A DNA stretch of 35,836 nucleotides, taken from NCBI GenBank assembly GCA_024640345.1, contig JAHEFD010000011.1:1-35836 (forward strand). The letters are read 5' to 3'. The stretch is from Woeseiaceae bacterium. Its GTDB lineage: Bacteria; Pseudomonadota; Gammaproteobacteria; Steroidobacterales; Woeseiaceae. Made by a program: the position numbers and the translations under genes. Positions within the stretch are counted from its first letter, which is position 1, and every line of letters begins with the position of its first letter. Shown here piece by piece: positions 7,175 to 16,885 of the stretch. The notes under the pieces are model-generated. The model was not told the DNA's origin, did no database searches, and worked only from the letters and a program-made list of their open reading frames with translations.

Positions 7175-7281
7175 TTGATTGATGGTGCCGGGAGCGAGAA
7201 TCGAACTCGCACTCTGTTGCCAGAACCGGATTTTGAATCCGGCGCGTCTACCAGTTCCGCCACCCCGGCTGCATCAATCAA
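7175..7281. repeat. 10-bp inverted repeat flanking tRNA-Leu
   Basis: TTGATTGATG (7175-7184) and CATCAATCAA (7272-7281) are perfect inverted repeats on either side of the tRNA, one arm including two bases of the encoded CCA. In the precursor RNA they would extend the acceptor stem by 10 bp after a 2-base internal mismatch. Confidence 0.7.
7183..7269 (-). tRNA. tRNA-Leu, anticodon CAA
   Basis: The minus strand folds as an 87-base class II tRNA with encoded CCA. The acceptor GCCGGGG pairs with TCCCGGC (last pair G-T). The anticodon stem CCGGA/TCCGG encloses the loop TTCAAAA, giving CAA (reads UUG). There is a long variable arm, and the T-arm GCGAG-TTCGATT-CTCGC is canonical. The 5' leader and 3' trailer are complementary (see the flanking repeat). 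It lies 37 bp upstream of the NUDIX gene in the same direction. A -10-like TATACT (+ strand 7327-7332) lies upstream with no clear -35. Confidence 0.97.
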
Positions 7282-7414
7282 CTGCCGGGTGTGCCGCCTG
7301 ACGGGGCTCCCGGCCGAAAGGCGCTAAGTATATGCGGGTGCCTGTGCGCCTGCCACTCTATACTCAAAATTCCTGCGACCTTTTCCAAAGCGGCGGCATC
7401 CTACAGATCAGGAC

Positions 7415-8026
7415 ATGAGTAAATTTGCTGACATCCGGATCGATCCGGCGATCGTAAAACGCGCAGCCCGTGGGGATGCCAAGGCGCATGAAATCATTTA
7501 TCGCGCTTTTTCGTCGCCTGTGTATTCGGTTTGCCTGCGATTCACGAGGGTTCCTGCACAGGCGGAGGATTTGCTGCAGGACACGTTTATGGAAGTGATT
7601 CGCAGTGTCTCCGGTTTTCGCGGCGAAGCACCGCTCGGTATGTGGATTCGGCGAATAGCGATATCAAAGGCCCTGATGTTCCTGCGCTCGGCGTGGCACA
7701 GCCGAGGTCAGAGCCTTGATGACGACTGGGAAGAGATGACTTTTGAGAGCAGGGGCATGCCGACCTGTTCTGCACGACAGGATCAGGCCATGGATCTGGA
7801 GGTGGCCCTGGCAAATTTACCGGAAGTCAGCCGGACAGTGGTTTGGCTGCATGATGTCGAGGGCTTTACGCACAAGGAAATAGCCGACTTCATGGGAAAA
7901 ACAGAAAGTTTTTCCAAATCGCAGTTGTCGCGTGCCTATCAGCGACTTCGGCCGATGCTCGATGCAGAGATTGAACGAATTGATGCGAAAGCAGGCATGC
8001 AGGACTCGGTTTTGGGAAGTTGCTGA
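7415..8026 (+). CDS. ECF-type RNA polymerase sigma factor
   Basis: Sigma-70 family factor of the extracytoplasmic-function class (203 residues), directing RNA polymerase to a special promoter set. Region 2 spans about 23-93, with the core-binding and -10-melting segment AEDLLQDTFMEVIR and WIRRIAISKAL. Region 4 spans about 127-181, with the -35-recognising helix-turn-helix around EGFTHKEIADFMG and SKSQLSRAYQRLR. Regions 1.1 and 3 are absent, as expected. The start ATG has AGG only 2 bases upstream, so the ribosome site is weak. A membrane-anchored protein gene follows after 27 bp and then a PDZ protein gene, forming a probable operon in which the next gene encodes the anti-sigma factor. A TATACT at 7359-7364 could be the -10. 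The regulon and signal are unknown. Confidence 0.9.
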   Translation: MSKFADIRIDPAIVKRAARGDAKAHEIIYRAFSSPVYSVCLRFTRVPAQAEDLLQDTFMEVIRSVSGFRGEAPLGMWIRRIAISKALMFLRSAWHSRGQSLDDDWEEMTFESRGMPTCSARQDQAMDLEVALANLPEVSRTVVWLHDVEGFTHKEIADFMGKTESFSKSQLSRAYQRLRPMLDAEIERIDAKAGMQDSVLGSC

Positions 8027-8053
8027 CATGCGCAAGAAGCGGAATTGGCGGAT

Positions 8054-8641
8054 ATGAACGAACGTAAAGAGCAACAGGATGAAAAGATGAATATCGGGCT
8101 GAGCGTTGCAGAACGCGACCTCCTGCAGACCGGGCTTCGCGACCTTAAAGAAACGCCACCACCACGTGAAGTGTGGCAGCGAATCGAGGCGCAGGCTCGC
8201 GCCGAGGGAATGTTCAGGGGGCGCTATTCCGAAGCCGCGAAGTGGCTGTCAGGGGCGGGCATCGCAGCTGCGGTCGTGCTTGCCGTGCTTAATGTCCAGG
8301 TGCCCGTTATTGAAGTCGGGGACGAGGCAGTTTCGGACACGCCTTCCATTGCAGATATCGATAACAGCGGGCCCGCGAACCTGAATGCACTGATGGTGCA
8401 GTCGCAGCAAATTGAAAGGGATTTGCGCGCGTTGCCAGGGCAGCCGCGCATGGTTCGCGCGAGTACGGCAGCAACTATTGCTGAGCTCGAAGACCGGATC
8501 GCGGCGATTGACTACCGGTTAAATCACCCGGCTTATCGTCTGAGCCAGGTGGAAGCAGAAATATATTGGCGCGAACGTGTCCGGTTAATGAACTCCCTGT
8601 TGAATTTGCGCAGGGCACAAGCGCAACGGATGGCATTTTGA
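8054..8641 (+). CDS. Putative membrane-anchored anti-sigma factor
   Basis: Not a family I can name with certainty. Of 195 residues, about 1-60 form a charged cytoplasmic part containing ETPPPREVWQRIEAQ, a pattern often seen in anti-sigma domains. One transmembrane helix follows (about 65-83, SGAGIAAAVVLAVLN). The remainder is probably periplasmic and is predicted to be largely helical or coiled coil (AELEDRIAAIDYRL). The HxxxCxxC zinc motif of ZAS anti-sigma factors is absent. Position directly after an ECF sigma gene and single-pass topology support anti-sigma function by inference. The start may instead be ATG 8087, which has AGGA at a better distance; ATG 8054 has only a weak site. The downstream PDZ gene begins 71 bp later. 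Confidence 0.65.
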   Translation: MNERKEQQDEKMNIGLSVAERDLLQTGLRDLKETPPPREVWQRIEAQARAEGMFRGRYSEAAKWLSGAGIAAAVVLAVLNVQVPVIEVGDEAVSDTPSIADIDNSGPANLNALMVQSQQIERDLRALPGQPRMVRASTAATIAELEDRIAAIDYRLNHPAYRLSQVEAEIYWRERVRLMNSLLNLRRAQAQRMAF

Positions 8642-8712
8642 ATTTTGTTGAACGGCTTGCGATGCAGGGAAAGTACCTGGTGAAGATGCGGGCAGGTTCA
8701 GGAGTGGAGAAC

Positions 8713-9714
8713 ATGTTAGTTACGAAAAAAGCAGTAATGGTGTCGTTGATTGCGCTTTTGTGTGCCCCGGCGATTGCACAGGAAAGCGTAGCGCCCGAAG
8801 AACGCGAGAGCCAGATCAGGCAGCACGAGACCGAGGCGCGCATGGCAGAGGCGGAGCAGCGGCTGGCGGAAGCAGCACGCCAGGTAGCCGATCTGTCGCT
8901 CGCCCAGCTGCCGCGTGTCGAGCATCTTGAAAGAATTATCCGGGCCGGTCGTGGCGGTCCGATGCTTGGCGTTTCGATCAGCGCCAGTGAGGAAGGAGGA
9001 CCGGTTGAGGGCGTCGCAATCATGAGTGTGTCGCCTGGCGGTGCGGCGGAAGAAGCGGGCTTGCGATCAGGAGACATCATAACGTCGGTAAACGGCGAGA
9101 CATTGACTGCGGAAAACAGCCAGGAGGCTAATACCAGGTTGCTGCATTTCATGGAGGGCGTCGAGGAGGGCGATACGCTGGCGATTGAGTACCTGCGCGC
9201 CGGAAAAAGTGCGTCGGCGAACGTTACACCTCGTCCGATGGATAGCAACGTATTTGCCTTCAGGTTTGATGGTGAAGACTTCAGCATGCCAAACGCACAC
9301 CTGGCGCCACATGTCAGGGAGTTCAACAACTTTATCTGGCGGTCGGGCGGGGACGGTTTTGGCGCGATGGAACTGGCGCCACTAAGTGAACGGCTTGGAA
9401 GCTATTTTGGTACTGACGAAGGATTGCTGGTTGTCAGCGCACCCGGCAATGAAGACCTGCAGCTCGAGGACGGTGACGTAATTCTGAGCATCGATGGTCG
9501 AAAACCGACTTCAGTAGCGCATGCAATGCGAATTCTGGGTTCGTATGAAAGTGGCGAACAGCTGCAAATAGAAATAATGCGTGACAAGCGCAAGCGCACC
9601 ATCAAGCTGGAAATCCCGGACACTCGCAGCAGTGCCGTTTTGCCGGGGTTCGTACCGGACGCCCCGCTGGCGCCAGTGCAGAAAATTGTCGTCATCGAAC
9701 AGGACCGCACGTAG
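8713..9714 (+). CDS. Exported protein with two PDZ domains
   Basis: Predicted periplasmic protein of 333 residues. Residues 1-22 form a signal peptide (cleavage after AIA). Residues 25-62 are a charged, Glu/Ala-rich coiled-coil stretch. PDZ domain 1 spans about 80-172 (GPMLGVSIS, GGAAEEAGLRSGDIITSVNG) and PDZ domain 2 about 218-302 (GLLVVSAP, LQLEDGDVILSIDGRKP). No protease domain is visible, unlike DegS, DegP or RseP, so it probably binds peptide C-termini rather than cleaving. ATG 8713 is chosen because AGGAG lies 9-13 bases upstream and the signal peptide starts there, although the frame is open to 8566. In this operon it may sense misfolded envelope proteins or modulate the anti-sigma factor; that role is inference. 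Confidence 0.82.
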   Translation: MLVTKKAVMVSLIALLCAPAIAQESVAPEERESQIRQHETEARMAEAEQRLAEAARQVADLSLAQLPRVEHLERIIRAGRGGPMLGVSISASEEGGPVEGVAIMSVSPGGAAEEAGLRSGDIITSVNGETLTAENSQEANTRLLHFMEGVEEGDTLAIEYLRAGKSASANVTPRPMDSNVFAFRFDGEDFSMPNAHLAPHVREFNNFIWRSGGDGFGAMELAPLSERLGSYFGTDEGLLVVSAPGNEDLQLEDGDVILSIDGRKPTSVAHAMRILGSYESGEQLQIEIMRDKRKRTIKLEIPDTRSSAVLPGFVPDAPLAPVQKIVVIEQDRT

Positions 9715-9767
9715 TTTCGGCTTTGACCTGACGCGCCGGAATGGCAGCAACATCGGCGCCGCCGAAT

Positions 9768-9795
9768 GGGCCGGATCAATGTATGATCCCGGCCC
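9768..9795 (+). promoter_or_regulatory. Strong hairpin abutting the queA start codon
   Basis: GGGCCGGATCA (9768-9778) pairs with TGATCCCGGCCC (9784-9795): 11 base pairs with one bulged base and a 5-base loop (atgta). The ATG of queA begins at the next base, so the hairpin occupies the place of the ribosome binding site and no Shine-Dalgarno is visible. TATGAT at 9782-9787 could alternatively be a -10 element giving a leaderless mRNA. Confidence 0.55.
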
Positions 9796-11939
<2,144 letters not shown>

Positions 11940-11945
11940 CAGTCG

Positions 11946-11969
11946 AAACGGGGCTTTCGGGCCCTTTTT
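11946..11969 (+). terminator. Rho-independent terminator after tgt
   Basis: GGGGC (11950-11954) pairs with GCCCT (11961-11965) around a 6-base loop, preceded by AAA and followed by TTTT. It lies 7 bases past the tgt stop codon. Confidence 0.6.
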
Positions 11970-12019
11970 GTAATGATTGCTTGATTCCCTAAACGGCGTC
12001 CCCACCTTGGTCGATCGTA

Positions 12020-12039
12020 TGCCATAATGGCGCGCCATT
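12020..12039 (+). promoter_or_regulatory. Extended -10 promoter overlapped by a 14-bp palindrome (yajC-secDF)
   Basis: TGCCATAAT (12020-12028) fits an extended -10 with one mismatch; no -35 is seen. The perfect palindrome AATGGCGCGCCATT (12026-12039), followed by TTTT, overlaps the -10 and the predicted start point. It could be an operator, or as RNA a small hairpin with loop CGCG. Confidence 0.45.
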
Positions 12040-12080
12040 TTTTAGGCCCGATTTACAGGCGGGCAACTGGAACCCTGACC

Positions 12081-12404
12081 ATGGAATTTTTTATCAGTAC
12101 TGCATACGCGCAGGATGCACCCCAGGCCGATCCGTTCGGTTTCTTCCTGCCCATGATCGTGATTTTCGTCGCTTTCTATTTTCTTTTGATCCGACCGCAG
12201 CAGAAGAGGCAAAAGGCACACACTGCCTTGATTGGTGCGTTGTCAACCGGAGACGAAGTGCTAACGGCCGGTGGCGTGCTTGGAAAAGTCACCGCGGTCA
12301 GCGAGCACTATGCAACTTTGCAGATCGCCGAGAACGTAGAGATCAAAGTTCAGAAGACCACGGTATCTGCAGTCGTGCCGAAGGGCACGATCGACGCTGC
12401 CTGA
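12081..12404 (+). CDS. yajC: Preprotein translocase accessory subunit YajC
   Basis: Small inner-membrane protein (107 residues) that associates with SecDF and the SecYEG translocase. One transmembrane helix is visible at about 19-38 (GFFLPMIVIFVAFYFLLIRPQQKR), followed by a soluble YajC domain with LSTGDEVLTAGGVLGKVT. The length matches the family (about 110). ATG 12081 is chosen because the family begins with MEFFISTAYAQ-type sequence; the open frame extends to 12027 only through a palindrome. secD follows 13 bp later, so yajC-secD-secF form one operon. Its promoter candidate is at 12020-12028, downstream of the tgt terminator. Confidence 0.95.
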   Translation: MEFFISTAYAQDAPQADPFGFFLPMIVIFVAFYFLLIRPQQKRQKAHTALIGALSTGDEVLTAGGVLGKVTAVSEHYATLQIAENVEIKVQKTTVSAVVPKGTIDAA

Positions 12405-12417
12405 TTAAAGGTCCCTC

Positions 12418-14229
12418 ATGAATCGTTATCCGACATGGCTGAACGTGCTGGTGTTGCTTATCTTGATGGTAGGCATCCTCATCGCCATGCCAAACATCTA
12501 CGGCAGTGCGCCCGCAGTTCAGGTTGCAAACCGGGACGGAGATTCCTTTGGTGAGCAGCGTGTCACCCGAATTGTCCAGGTACTGGAATCCGAAGGCGTA
12601 TCCCCAGAAGCGACCTATCTTAAAGCTGGTCGTGTTGTCGTTCGCTTCAATTCGGATGCTGACCAGACAAAGGCTGCCGAAATACTCAAGCGGCAGTTTG
12701 AGTCTGATTCGAACGTCGCGATAACCCTGGCACCAAAACTGCCCGAATGGGTGCGGAATCTCGGGCTGGATCCGATGAGTCTTGGTCTGGACCTTCGCGG
12801 CGGAGTGTATGTACTCCTCGAAGTGGACATGGACAGTGCAGTCACCAGCCGCCTTGCAGCTTATGAGCAGGACTTCGACAGCCGATTGCGCGACGAACGT
12901 ATTCGCCCGCTGGTTCAGCTCGAAGGAGCGCAGATCAATGTCAGGTTGCGCACAGCGGAAGATCTTGAGAGGGCTCGTGAAATTATCCGCGAGGCCGATG
13001 CCGATGTCCTGATCCTTGACGGTACCGACGGACGCTCGCTGCGCGTACGTATGAGCGAATTGCAGATCAAGGCCCGGCAAGATTTCGCGATTGAACAAAA
13101 CATTACGACGCTGCGTAATCGTGTTGATCAGCTCGGCGTAGCTGAACCGCTCGTTCAACGCCAGGGCGTCAATCGTATCGTTGTGCAGTTGCCGGGTGTG
13201 CAGGATCCAAATGAACTTGACAAGATCCTGACGGCGACGGCAACACTTGAATTTCGCATGGTTGACACAGCGGGCGACAGCCCCGGATCCAGGCGCTACG
13301 CGGGCCGGGGTGTGCCGGGACAGCTACTGAAGCGCGAAGTCATTGCGTCCGGTGACCAGATCATCGATGCATCGGCCGGTTTCTCTGAGGGGCGTCCGGC
13401 CGTATTTATCACGCTCGATTCTGCTGGTGGAGAGCGGATGCTCGAGAACACCAAGGCGAACCTGAGAAAGCCGATGTCTACGGTATTTATCGAATCTCGC
13501 CGCGAAGAAATCGTGCTGCCGGATGGCACAGCGTCCTATCGACAAATAAAGACCGAAGAAATAATCAATACCGCCACGATTAACGGCGTATTCAAAGATA
13601 ATTTCGTGACCACCGGTCTCAGTAGCGTGGAAGCGAGAGACCTGGCCCTGTTGTTGCGCGCCGGCGCGCTGGCGGCACCGGTGTTCAAAGTTGAAGACCG
13701 TACAATTGGCCCGACGCTGGGTGCTGAGAATATAAAAAGGGGATTTGAGGCCGTTATCCTGGGCTTCCTCGCGGTAATCGTATTCATGGCCGTCTACTAT
13801 CGTGGCTTTGGCATGATAGCGAATCTCGCGCTGTTATCGAATCTTGTCTTTATCGTTGCGTTGTTATCGCTTTTGCAGGCGTCACTAACGCTGCCAGGCA
13901 TCGCCGGAATCGTGCTCACGGTCGGAATGGCAGTGGATGCGAACGTACTTATCTTTGAGCGAATACGGGAAGAACTCGCTGCTGGTGAGACGGTGCAAAA
14001 GAGCATTCACGCAGGATACGAAAAAGCATTTTCATCCATCGCGGACGCCAACGTAACGACGCTGATCGCCGCGATTGTCCTGTTCGCGTTTGGTACCGGG
14101 CCGATCAAGGGGTTTGCCGTAACCCTGTCGCTCGGCATTCTCACTTCGATGTTCACGGCAATTGTGGGCACACGGGCAGTCGTCAATCTCGTTTTCGGCG
14201 GACGTCGCCTCGAAAAATTACCGATCTAG
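12418..14229 (+). CDS. secD: Protein translocase subunit SecD
   Basis: Inner-membrane RND-type protein (603 residues; E. coli 615) that with SecF uses proton motive force to help pull exported proteins out on the periplasmic side. A first transmembrane helix is at about 7-25. A large periplasmic part follows, starting with the conserved GLDLRGGVYVLLEVD near 120-135. Five further helices lie at about 440-595 and include the conserved GIVLTVGMAVDANVLIFERIRE block, whose Asp and Arg are linked to proton flow. A ribosome site (AAAGG, 7-11 bases upstream) supports ATG 12418. secF starts 9 bp after the stop. Confidence 0.98.
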   Translation: MNRYPTWLNVLVLLILMVGILIAMPNIYGSAPAVQVANRDGDSFGEQRVTRIVQVLESEGVSPEATYLKAGRVVVRFNSDADQTKAAEILKRQFESDSNVAITLAPKLPEWVRNLGLDPMSLGLDLRGGVYVLLEVDMDSAVTSRLAAYEQDFDSRLRDERIRPLVQLEGAQINVRLRTAEDLERAREIIREADADVLILDGTDGRSLRVRMSELQIKARQDFAIEQNITTLRNRVDQLGVAEPLVQRQGVNRIVVQLPGVQDPNELDKILTATATLEFRMVDTAGDSPGSRRYAGRGVPGQLLKREVIASGDQIIDASAGFSEGRPAVFITLDSAGGERMLENTKANLRKPMSTVFIESRREEIVLPDGTASYRQIKTEEIINTATINGVFKDNFVTTGLSSVEARDLALLLRAGALAAPVFKVEDRTIGPTLGAENIKRGFEAVILGFLAVIVFMAVYYRGFGMIANLALLSNLVFIVALLSLLQASLTLPGIAGIVLTVGMAVDANVLIFERIREELAAGETVQKSIHAGYEKAFSSIADANVTTLIAAIVLFAFGTGPIKGFAVTLSLGILTSMFTAIVGTRAVVNLVFGGRRLEKLPI

Positions 14230-14238
14230 GAAGAATTG

Positions 14239-15180
14239 ATGCGCTTTTTACCAGAAAAAACACAAATCGATTTTCTTAGCCGGTCAAGGCGGAACGTGGC
14301 TATCTCGATCTCGATCCTGCTGGTCGTGATTTCGATTGGATCGTTCGCGACCCGCGGCCTCAATCTGGGTATCGATTTCACCGGTGGAGTACTGCTCCAG
14401 GTTCGCTACCCGCAGGATGCGGACCTGAATGACATTCGATCCAGGCTTGATGACGCAGGATTCGAACGATACGTGGTGCAGGCATTCGGTACACCGACGG
14501 ATGTCCTGGTTCGATTGCCGCCACAAATGGGCGAGGACTCGAACGAAATCCGCAATCGACTTTTCGGCGTACTTTCGGGTGGTGACTCGAGTGTCGAGCT
14601 GGAACGTGTTGAGCTCGTGAGTGCGCAGGTTGGTGAGGAGCTGACCGAGCAGGGCGGTCTTGCGCTGATTTTCGCGCTGATGATGATATTCATCTACGTC
14701 ATGTTCCGATTTCAGTGGAAATTTGCGATGGGCGCTGTGGCGGCACTTGCGCATGACGTTATCGTGACGATCGGTTTCTTTTCTCTGACCGGGATTTCAT
14801 TCGACCTTTCGGTTGTGGCGGCGGTCCTTGCTGTCATCGGTTACTCGCTGAATGATACCGTCGTTTGCTTCGACAGGATTCGCGAAAACTTCACCAAGTT
14901 GCGCGGCGTAGGCGCCGAGGAATCCATGAACATTTCTGTAAACGAAATGCTTGCCCGAACGATTATTACGGGCATGACGACCCTGCTTGTGCTTGTCGCG
15001 TTGCTTATCCTGGGTGGCGAATCTGTTGGCCCGTTCTCGATCGCCTTGATCGTCGGAATTGTTGTCGGTACGTATTCATCGATTTACACGGCGAGCGCGA
15101 CTGCACTCCTGCTGGATGTCAATGCAAAGGACCTGCTGCCGCCCGAGATTGACCCGGCAATGGTTGACGATTTGCCCTGA
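14239..15180 (+). CDS. secF: Protein translocase subunit SecF
   Basis: Partner of SecD (313 residues), also RND-type. One N-terminal transmembrane helix is at about 19-38, then the periplasmic domain beginning with LGIDFTGGVLLQV, then five helices with the conserved VIGYSLNDTVVCFDRIREN block. ATG 14239 is preferred over the in-frame TTG at 14236 because AGGA lies 7-10 bases upstream. It ends 41 bp before the convergent suhB. A perfect inverted repeat (15212-15234) covers the junction. Confidence 0.98.
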   Translation: MRFLPEKTQIDFLSRSRRNVAISISILLVVISIGSFATRGLNLGIDFTGGVLLQVRYPQDADLNDIRSRLDDAGFERYVVQAFGTPTDVLVRLPPQMGEDSNEIRNRLFGVLSGGDSSVELERVELVSAQVGEELTEQGGLALIFALMMIFIYVMFRFQWKFAMGAVAALAHDVIVTIGFFSLTGISFDLSVVAAVLAVIGYSLNDTVVCFDRIRENFTKLRGVGAEESMNISVNEMLARTIITGMTTLLVLVALLILGGESVGPFSIALIVGIVVGTYSSIYTASATALLLDVNAKDLLPPEIDPAMVDDLP

Positions 15181-15211
15181 CCGAACTCGGGTCAGAGCCT
15201 GTTCCGGCCCC

Positions 15212-15234
15212 GTTCTCTATATTATTTAGAGAAC
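15212..15234. repeat. Inverted repeat between convergent secF and suhB
   Basis: GTTCTCTA (15212-15219) and TAGAGAAC (15227-15234) form a perfect 8-bp stem with loop tattatt, covering the suhB stop codon. No T-run follows on either strand, so it may be a bidirectional 3'-end stabiliser rather than a classical terminator. Confidence 0.5.
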
Positions 15235-16022
15235 ATTTCCTTGATATCGGGGCTGAAAAGCTTTGCCAGCCCGCTATAGATTTTTGGTGAGCCACAGAGA
15301 ACGTGGCCACTCTCCATGAAGTCTTCGCTGCCATCAAGGCCACTGATGATCCCGCCTGCTTCGCGGATGATCAGGGCGCCCGCAGCCAGGTCCCACGGCT
15401 TCAGCCCGGTTTCCCAGTAAGCATCGAGGCGTCCGGCGGCGACGTAACACAGGTCCAGTGCCGCCGCGCCGGCTCGTCGTATCCCGGTTGTGTTATGCAT
15501 GGCGCTGACCAGCATCTTCATATAGGGCTCGAACGCTTCGTTCGAATCGCGATAGGGAAACCCCGTGCCGATCAAGGCTCGCTCGAGGTCCTTCCTGCCA
15601 CTGACACGGATTCTTCTGCCATCGAGCTGCGCGCCTTCCCCGCGCGACGCCGAGAAAATTTCCTGCCGCAGCGGGTCGTAGACAACACCCTGTTCGAGCC
15701 GCCCTTTATGAGAAACGCCTATCGATACACAAAAAACGGGAAAACCATGCAGATAATTGGTTGTGCCATCCAGGGGGTCGATAATCCAGGTATATTCGGA
15801 ATCCCCTGACTGCCCGCTTTCTTCCGCCATGATGGCGTGATCCGGGTAGTGTCTCTGGATGGTCTCGATCACGGCCTTTTCGGCGGCGCGATCGGCATCA
15901 CTGACGAAATCATTGCGGCCTTTTTGCTCGACGTTCAGCTTTTCGAGCTTGTTCAGGTTGCGGATGAGGGTGTCTCCTCCGCGACGTGCGGCCATTACGG
16001 CCACATTCAGCATTGCGTGCAT
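15222..16022 (-). CDS. suhB: Inositol-1-monophosphatase family protein SuhB
   Basis: Magnesium-dependent phosphatase fold (266 residues). In E. coli SuhB also binds the transcription machinery and supports rRNA antitermination. The metal-binding motifs are Glu67 in MAEESG, Asp82 and Asp85 in IDPLDGTTNYLHG, and the second motif KPWDLAAGALIIREAGG near residue 210. The length equals E. coli SuhB (267). It lies divergent from trmJ with about 140 bp between the start codons, an adjacency also known in E. coli, which supports the name SuhB over a generic inositol phosphatase. The start MHAMLNVAVMAARRGG matches the family. Confidence 0.93.
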   Translation of the reverse strand: MHAMLNVAVMAARRGGDTLIRNLNKLEKLNVEQKGRNDFVSDADRAAEKAVIETIQRHYPDHAIMAEESGQSGDSEYTWIIDPLDGTTNYLHGFPVFCVSIGVSHKGRLEQGVVYDPLRQEIFSASRGEGAQLDGRRIRVSGRKDLERALIGTGFPYRDSNEAFEPYMKMLVSAMHNTTGIRRAGAAALDLCYVAAGRLDAYWETGLKPWDLAAGALIIREAGGIISGLDGSEDFMESGHVLCGSPKIYSGLAKLFSPDIKEMFSK

Positions 16023-16065
16023 GGTGTTATTCCGCCAGTGTTAATAAAGAGCAGGGCAACGTCGC

Positions 16066-16079
16066 CGCAGATTTCTGCG
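16066..16079. promoter_or_regulatory. Inverted repeat in the suhB/trmJ divergent region
   Basis: CGCAGA (16066-16071) and TCTGCG (16074-16079) are perfect arms with a TT spacer. It lies 44 bp upstream of the suhB start. A -10-like TAGAAT for trmJ lies at 16124-16129. No known operator matches. Confidence 0.35.
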
Positions 16080-16162
16080 AATCGAGCGGACGCCTAAAGT
16101 CGATCTGGTCCGACGACCGGCGGTAGAATACCAGACCTTTGACCCCCAGGACCTCAAATTCA

Positions 16163-16885
16163 GTGGCATTTCGAATCATTCTCGTTGGCACGACACACCC
16201 CGGAAATATCGGCGCTACGGCCCGTGCGATGAAGAACATGGGCTTGCGAGACCTGGTCCTGGTCAGTCCGCGTTATTTCCCGCATGAGGATGCAACCGCC
16301 AGGGCTTCAGGCGCTGAGGATATTCTTGAGGCTGCCCGGGTTGTCGATCACCTCGATGAGGCGCTCACCGATTGCGTTTACGTCGCCGGGGCCAGTGCCC
16401 GTTCCCGGGCTATCGACTGGCCGTACATGGAGCCCAGGGAATGTGCCCAACGGCTTGCCAAAGAAAACATCGCAGGCAACGTGGCGGTTGTATTCGGGCC
16501 TGAGAAATCCGGCCTGACCAACGATGACCTCGATCGTTGCAACACGCTTCTGACCATTCCGACAGCCCCGGATTTCAGCTCGCTTAACATTGCAATGGCT
16601 GTCCAGATAATCTGTTATGAAATACGCCTGTTGCAGCACCAGCCGCCGGAGGCATCCGAGCCCGATGTTCCGCCGGCTACGGGAGCGGAGTACGAGCATT
16701 TCTACAAGCATCTCGAATCAGTCCTCACGGAAAGCGGTTTCCTGGACCCGGACAACCCGCGACTCCTGATGCGTCGATTGCGCAGACTGTTCGTTAAAGC
16801 CAGCCTGGACAAGAACGAAGTCAACATCCTGAGGGGGATCCTGACGGCACTTGAACCCGCCAGGAACGAAGGCGGCGATCGATGA
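16163..16885 (+). CDS. trmJ: tRNA (cytidine/uridine-32) 2'-O-methyltransferase TrmJ
   Basis: SPOUT-fold enzyme (240 residues from GTG 16163) methylating the ribose of position 32 in the anticodon loop of several tRNAs with S-adenosylmethionine. Motifs are HPGNIGATARAMKNMGL at the N-terminus, VFGPEKSGLTNDDL, and the knot-forming IPTAPDFSSLNIAMAVQI. A C-terminal helical extension follows, as in TrmJ rather than TrmL. The start is not certain: GTG 16163 (VAFRIILVGT) fits the family's short N-terminus and has AGGA 12 bases upstream, while an in-frame TTG at 16139 would sit right at the predicted transcript start. The last four bases overlap the cysteine desulfurase gene (ATGA), so the two are translationally coupled. 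trmJ next to isc genes is conserved in E. coli, where iscR lies between. Confidence 0.93.
   Translation: MAFRIILVGTTHPGNIGATARAMKNMGLRDLVLVSPRYFPHEDATARASGAEDILEAARVVDHLDEALTDCVYVAGASARSRAIDWPYMEPRECAQRLAKENIAGNVAVVFGPEKSGLTNDDLDRCNTLLTIPTAPDFSSLNIAMAVQIICYEIRLLQHQPPEASEPDVPPATGAEYEHFYKHLESVLTESGFLDPDNPRLLMRRLRRLFVKASLDKNEVNILRGILTALEPARNEGGDR

Noticed and set aside
8475-9329. Ser-rich 284-codon open frame on the minus strand opposite the PDZ gene
   Set aside because: Serine-rich low-complexity translation, antisense to a gene with signal peptide and two PDZ domains.
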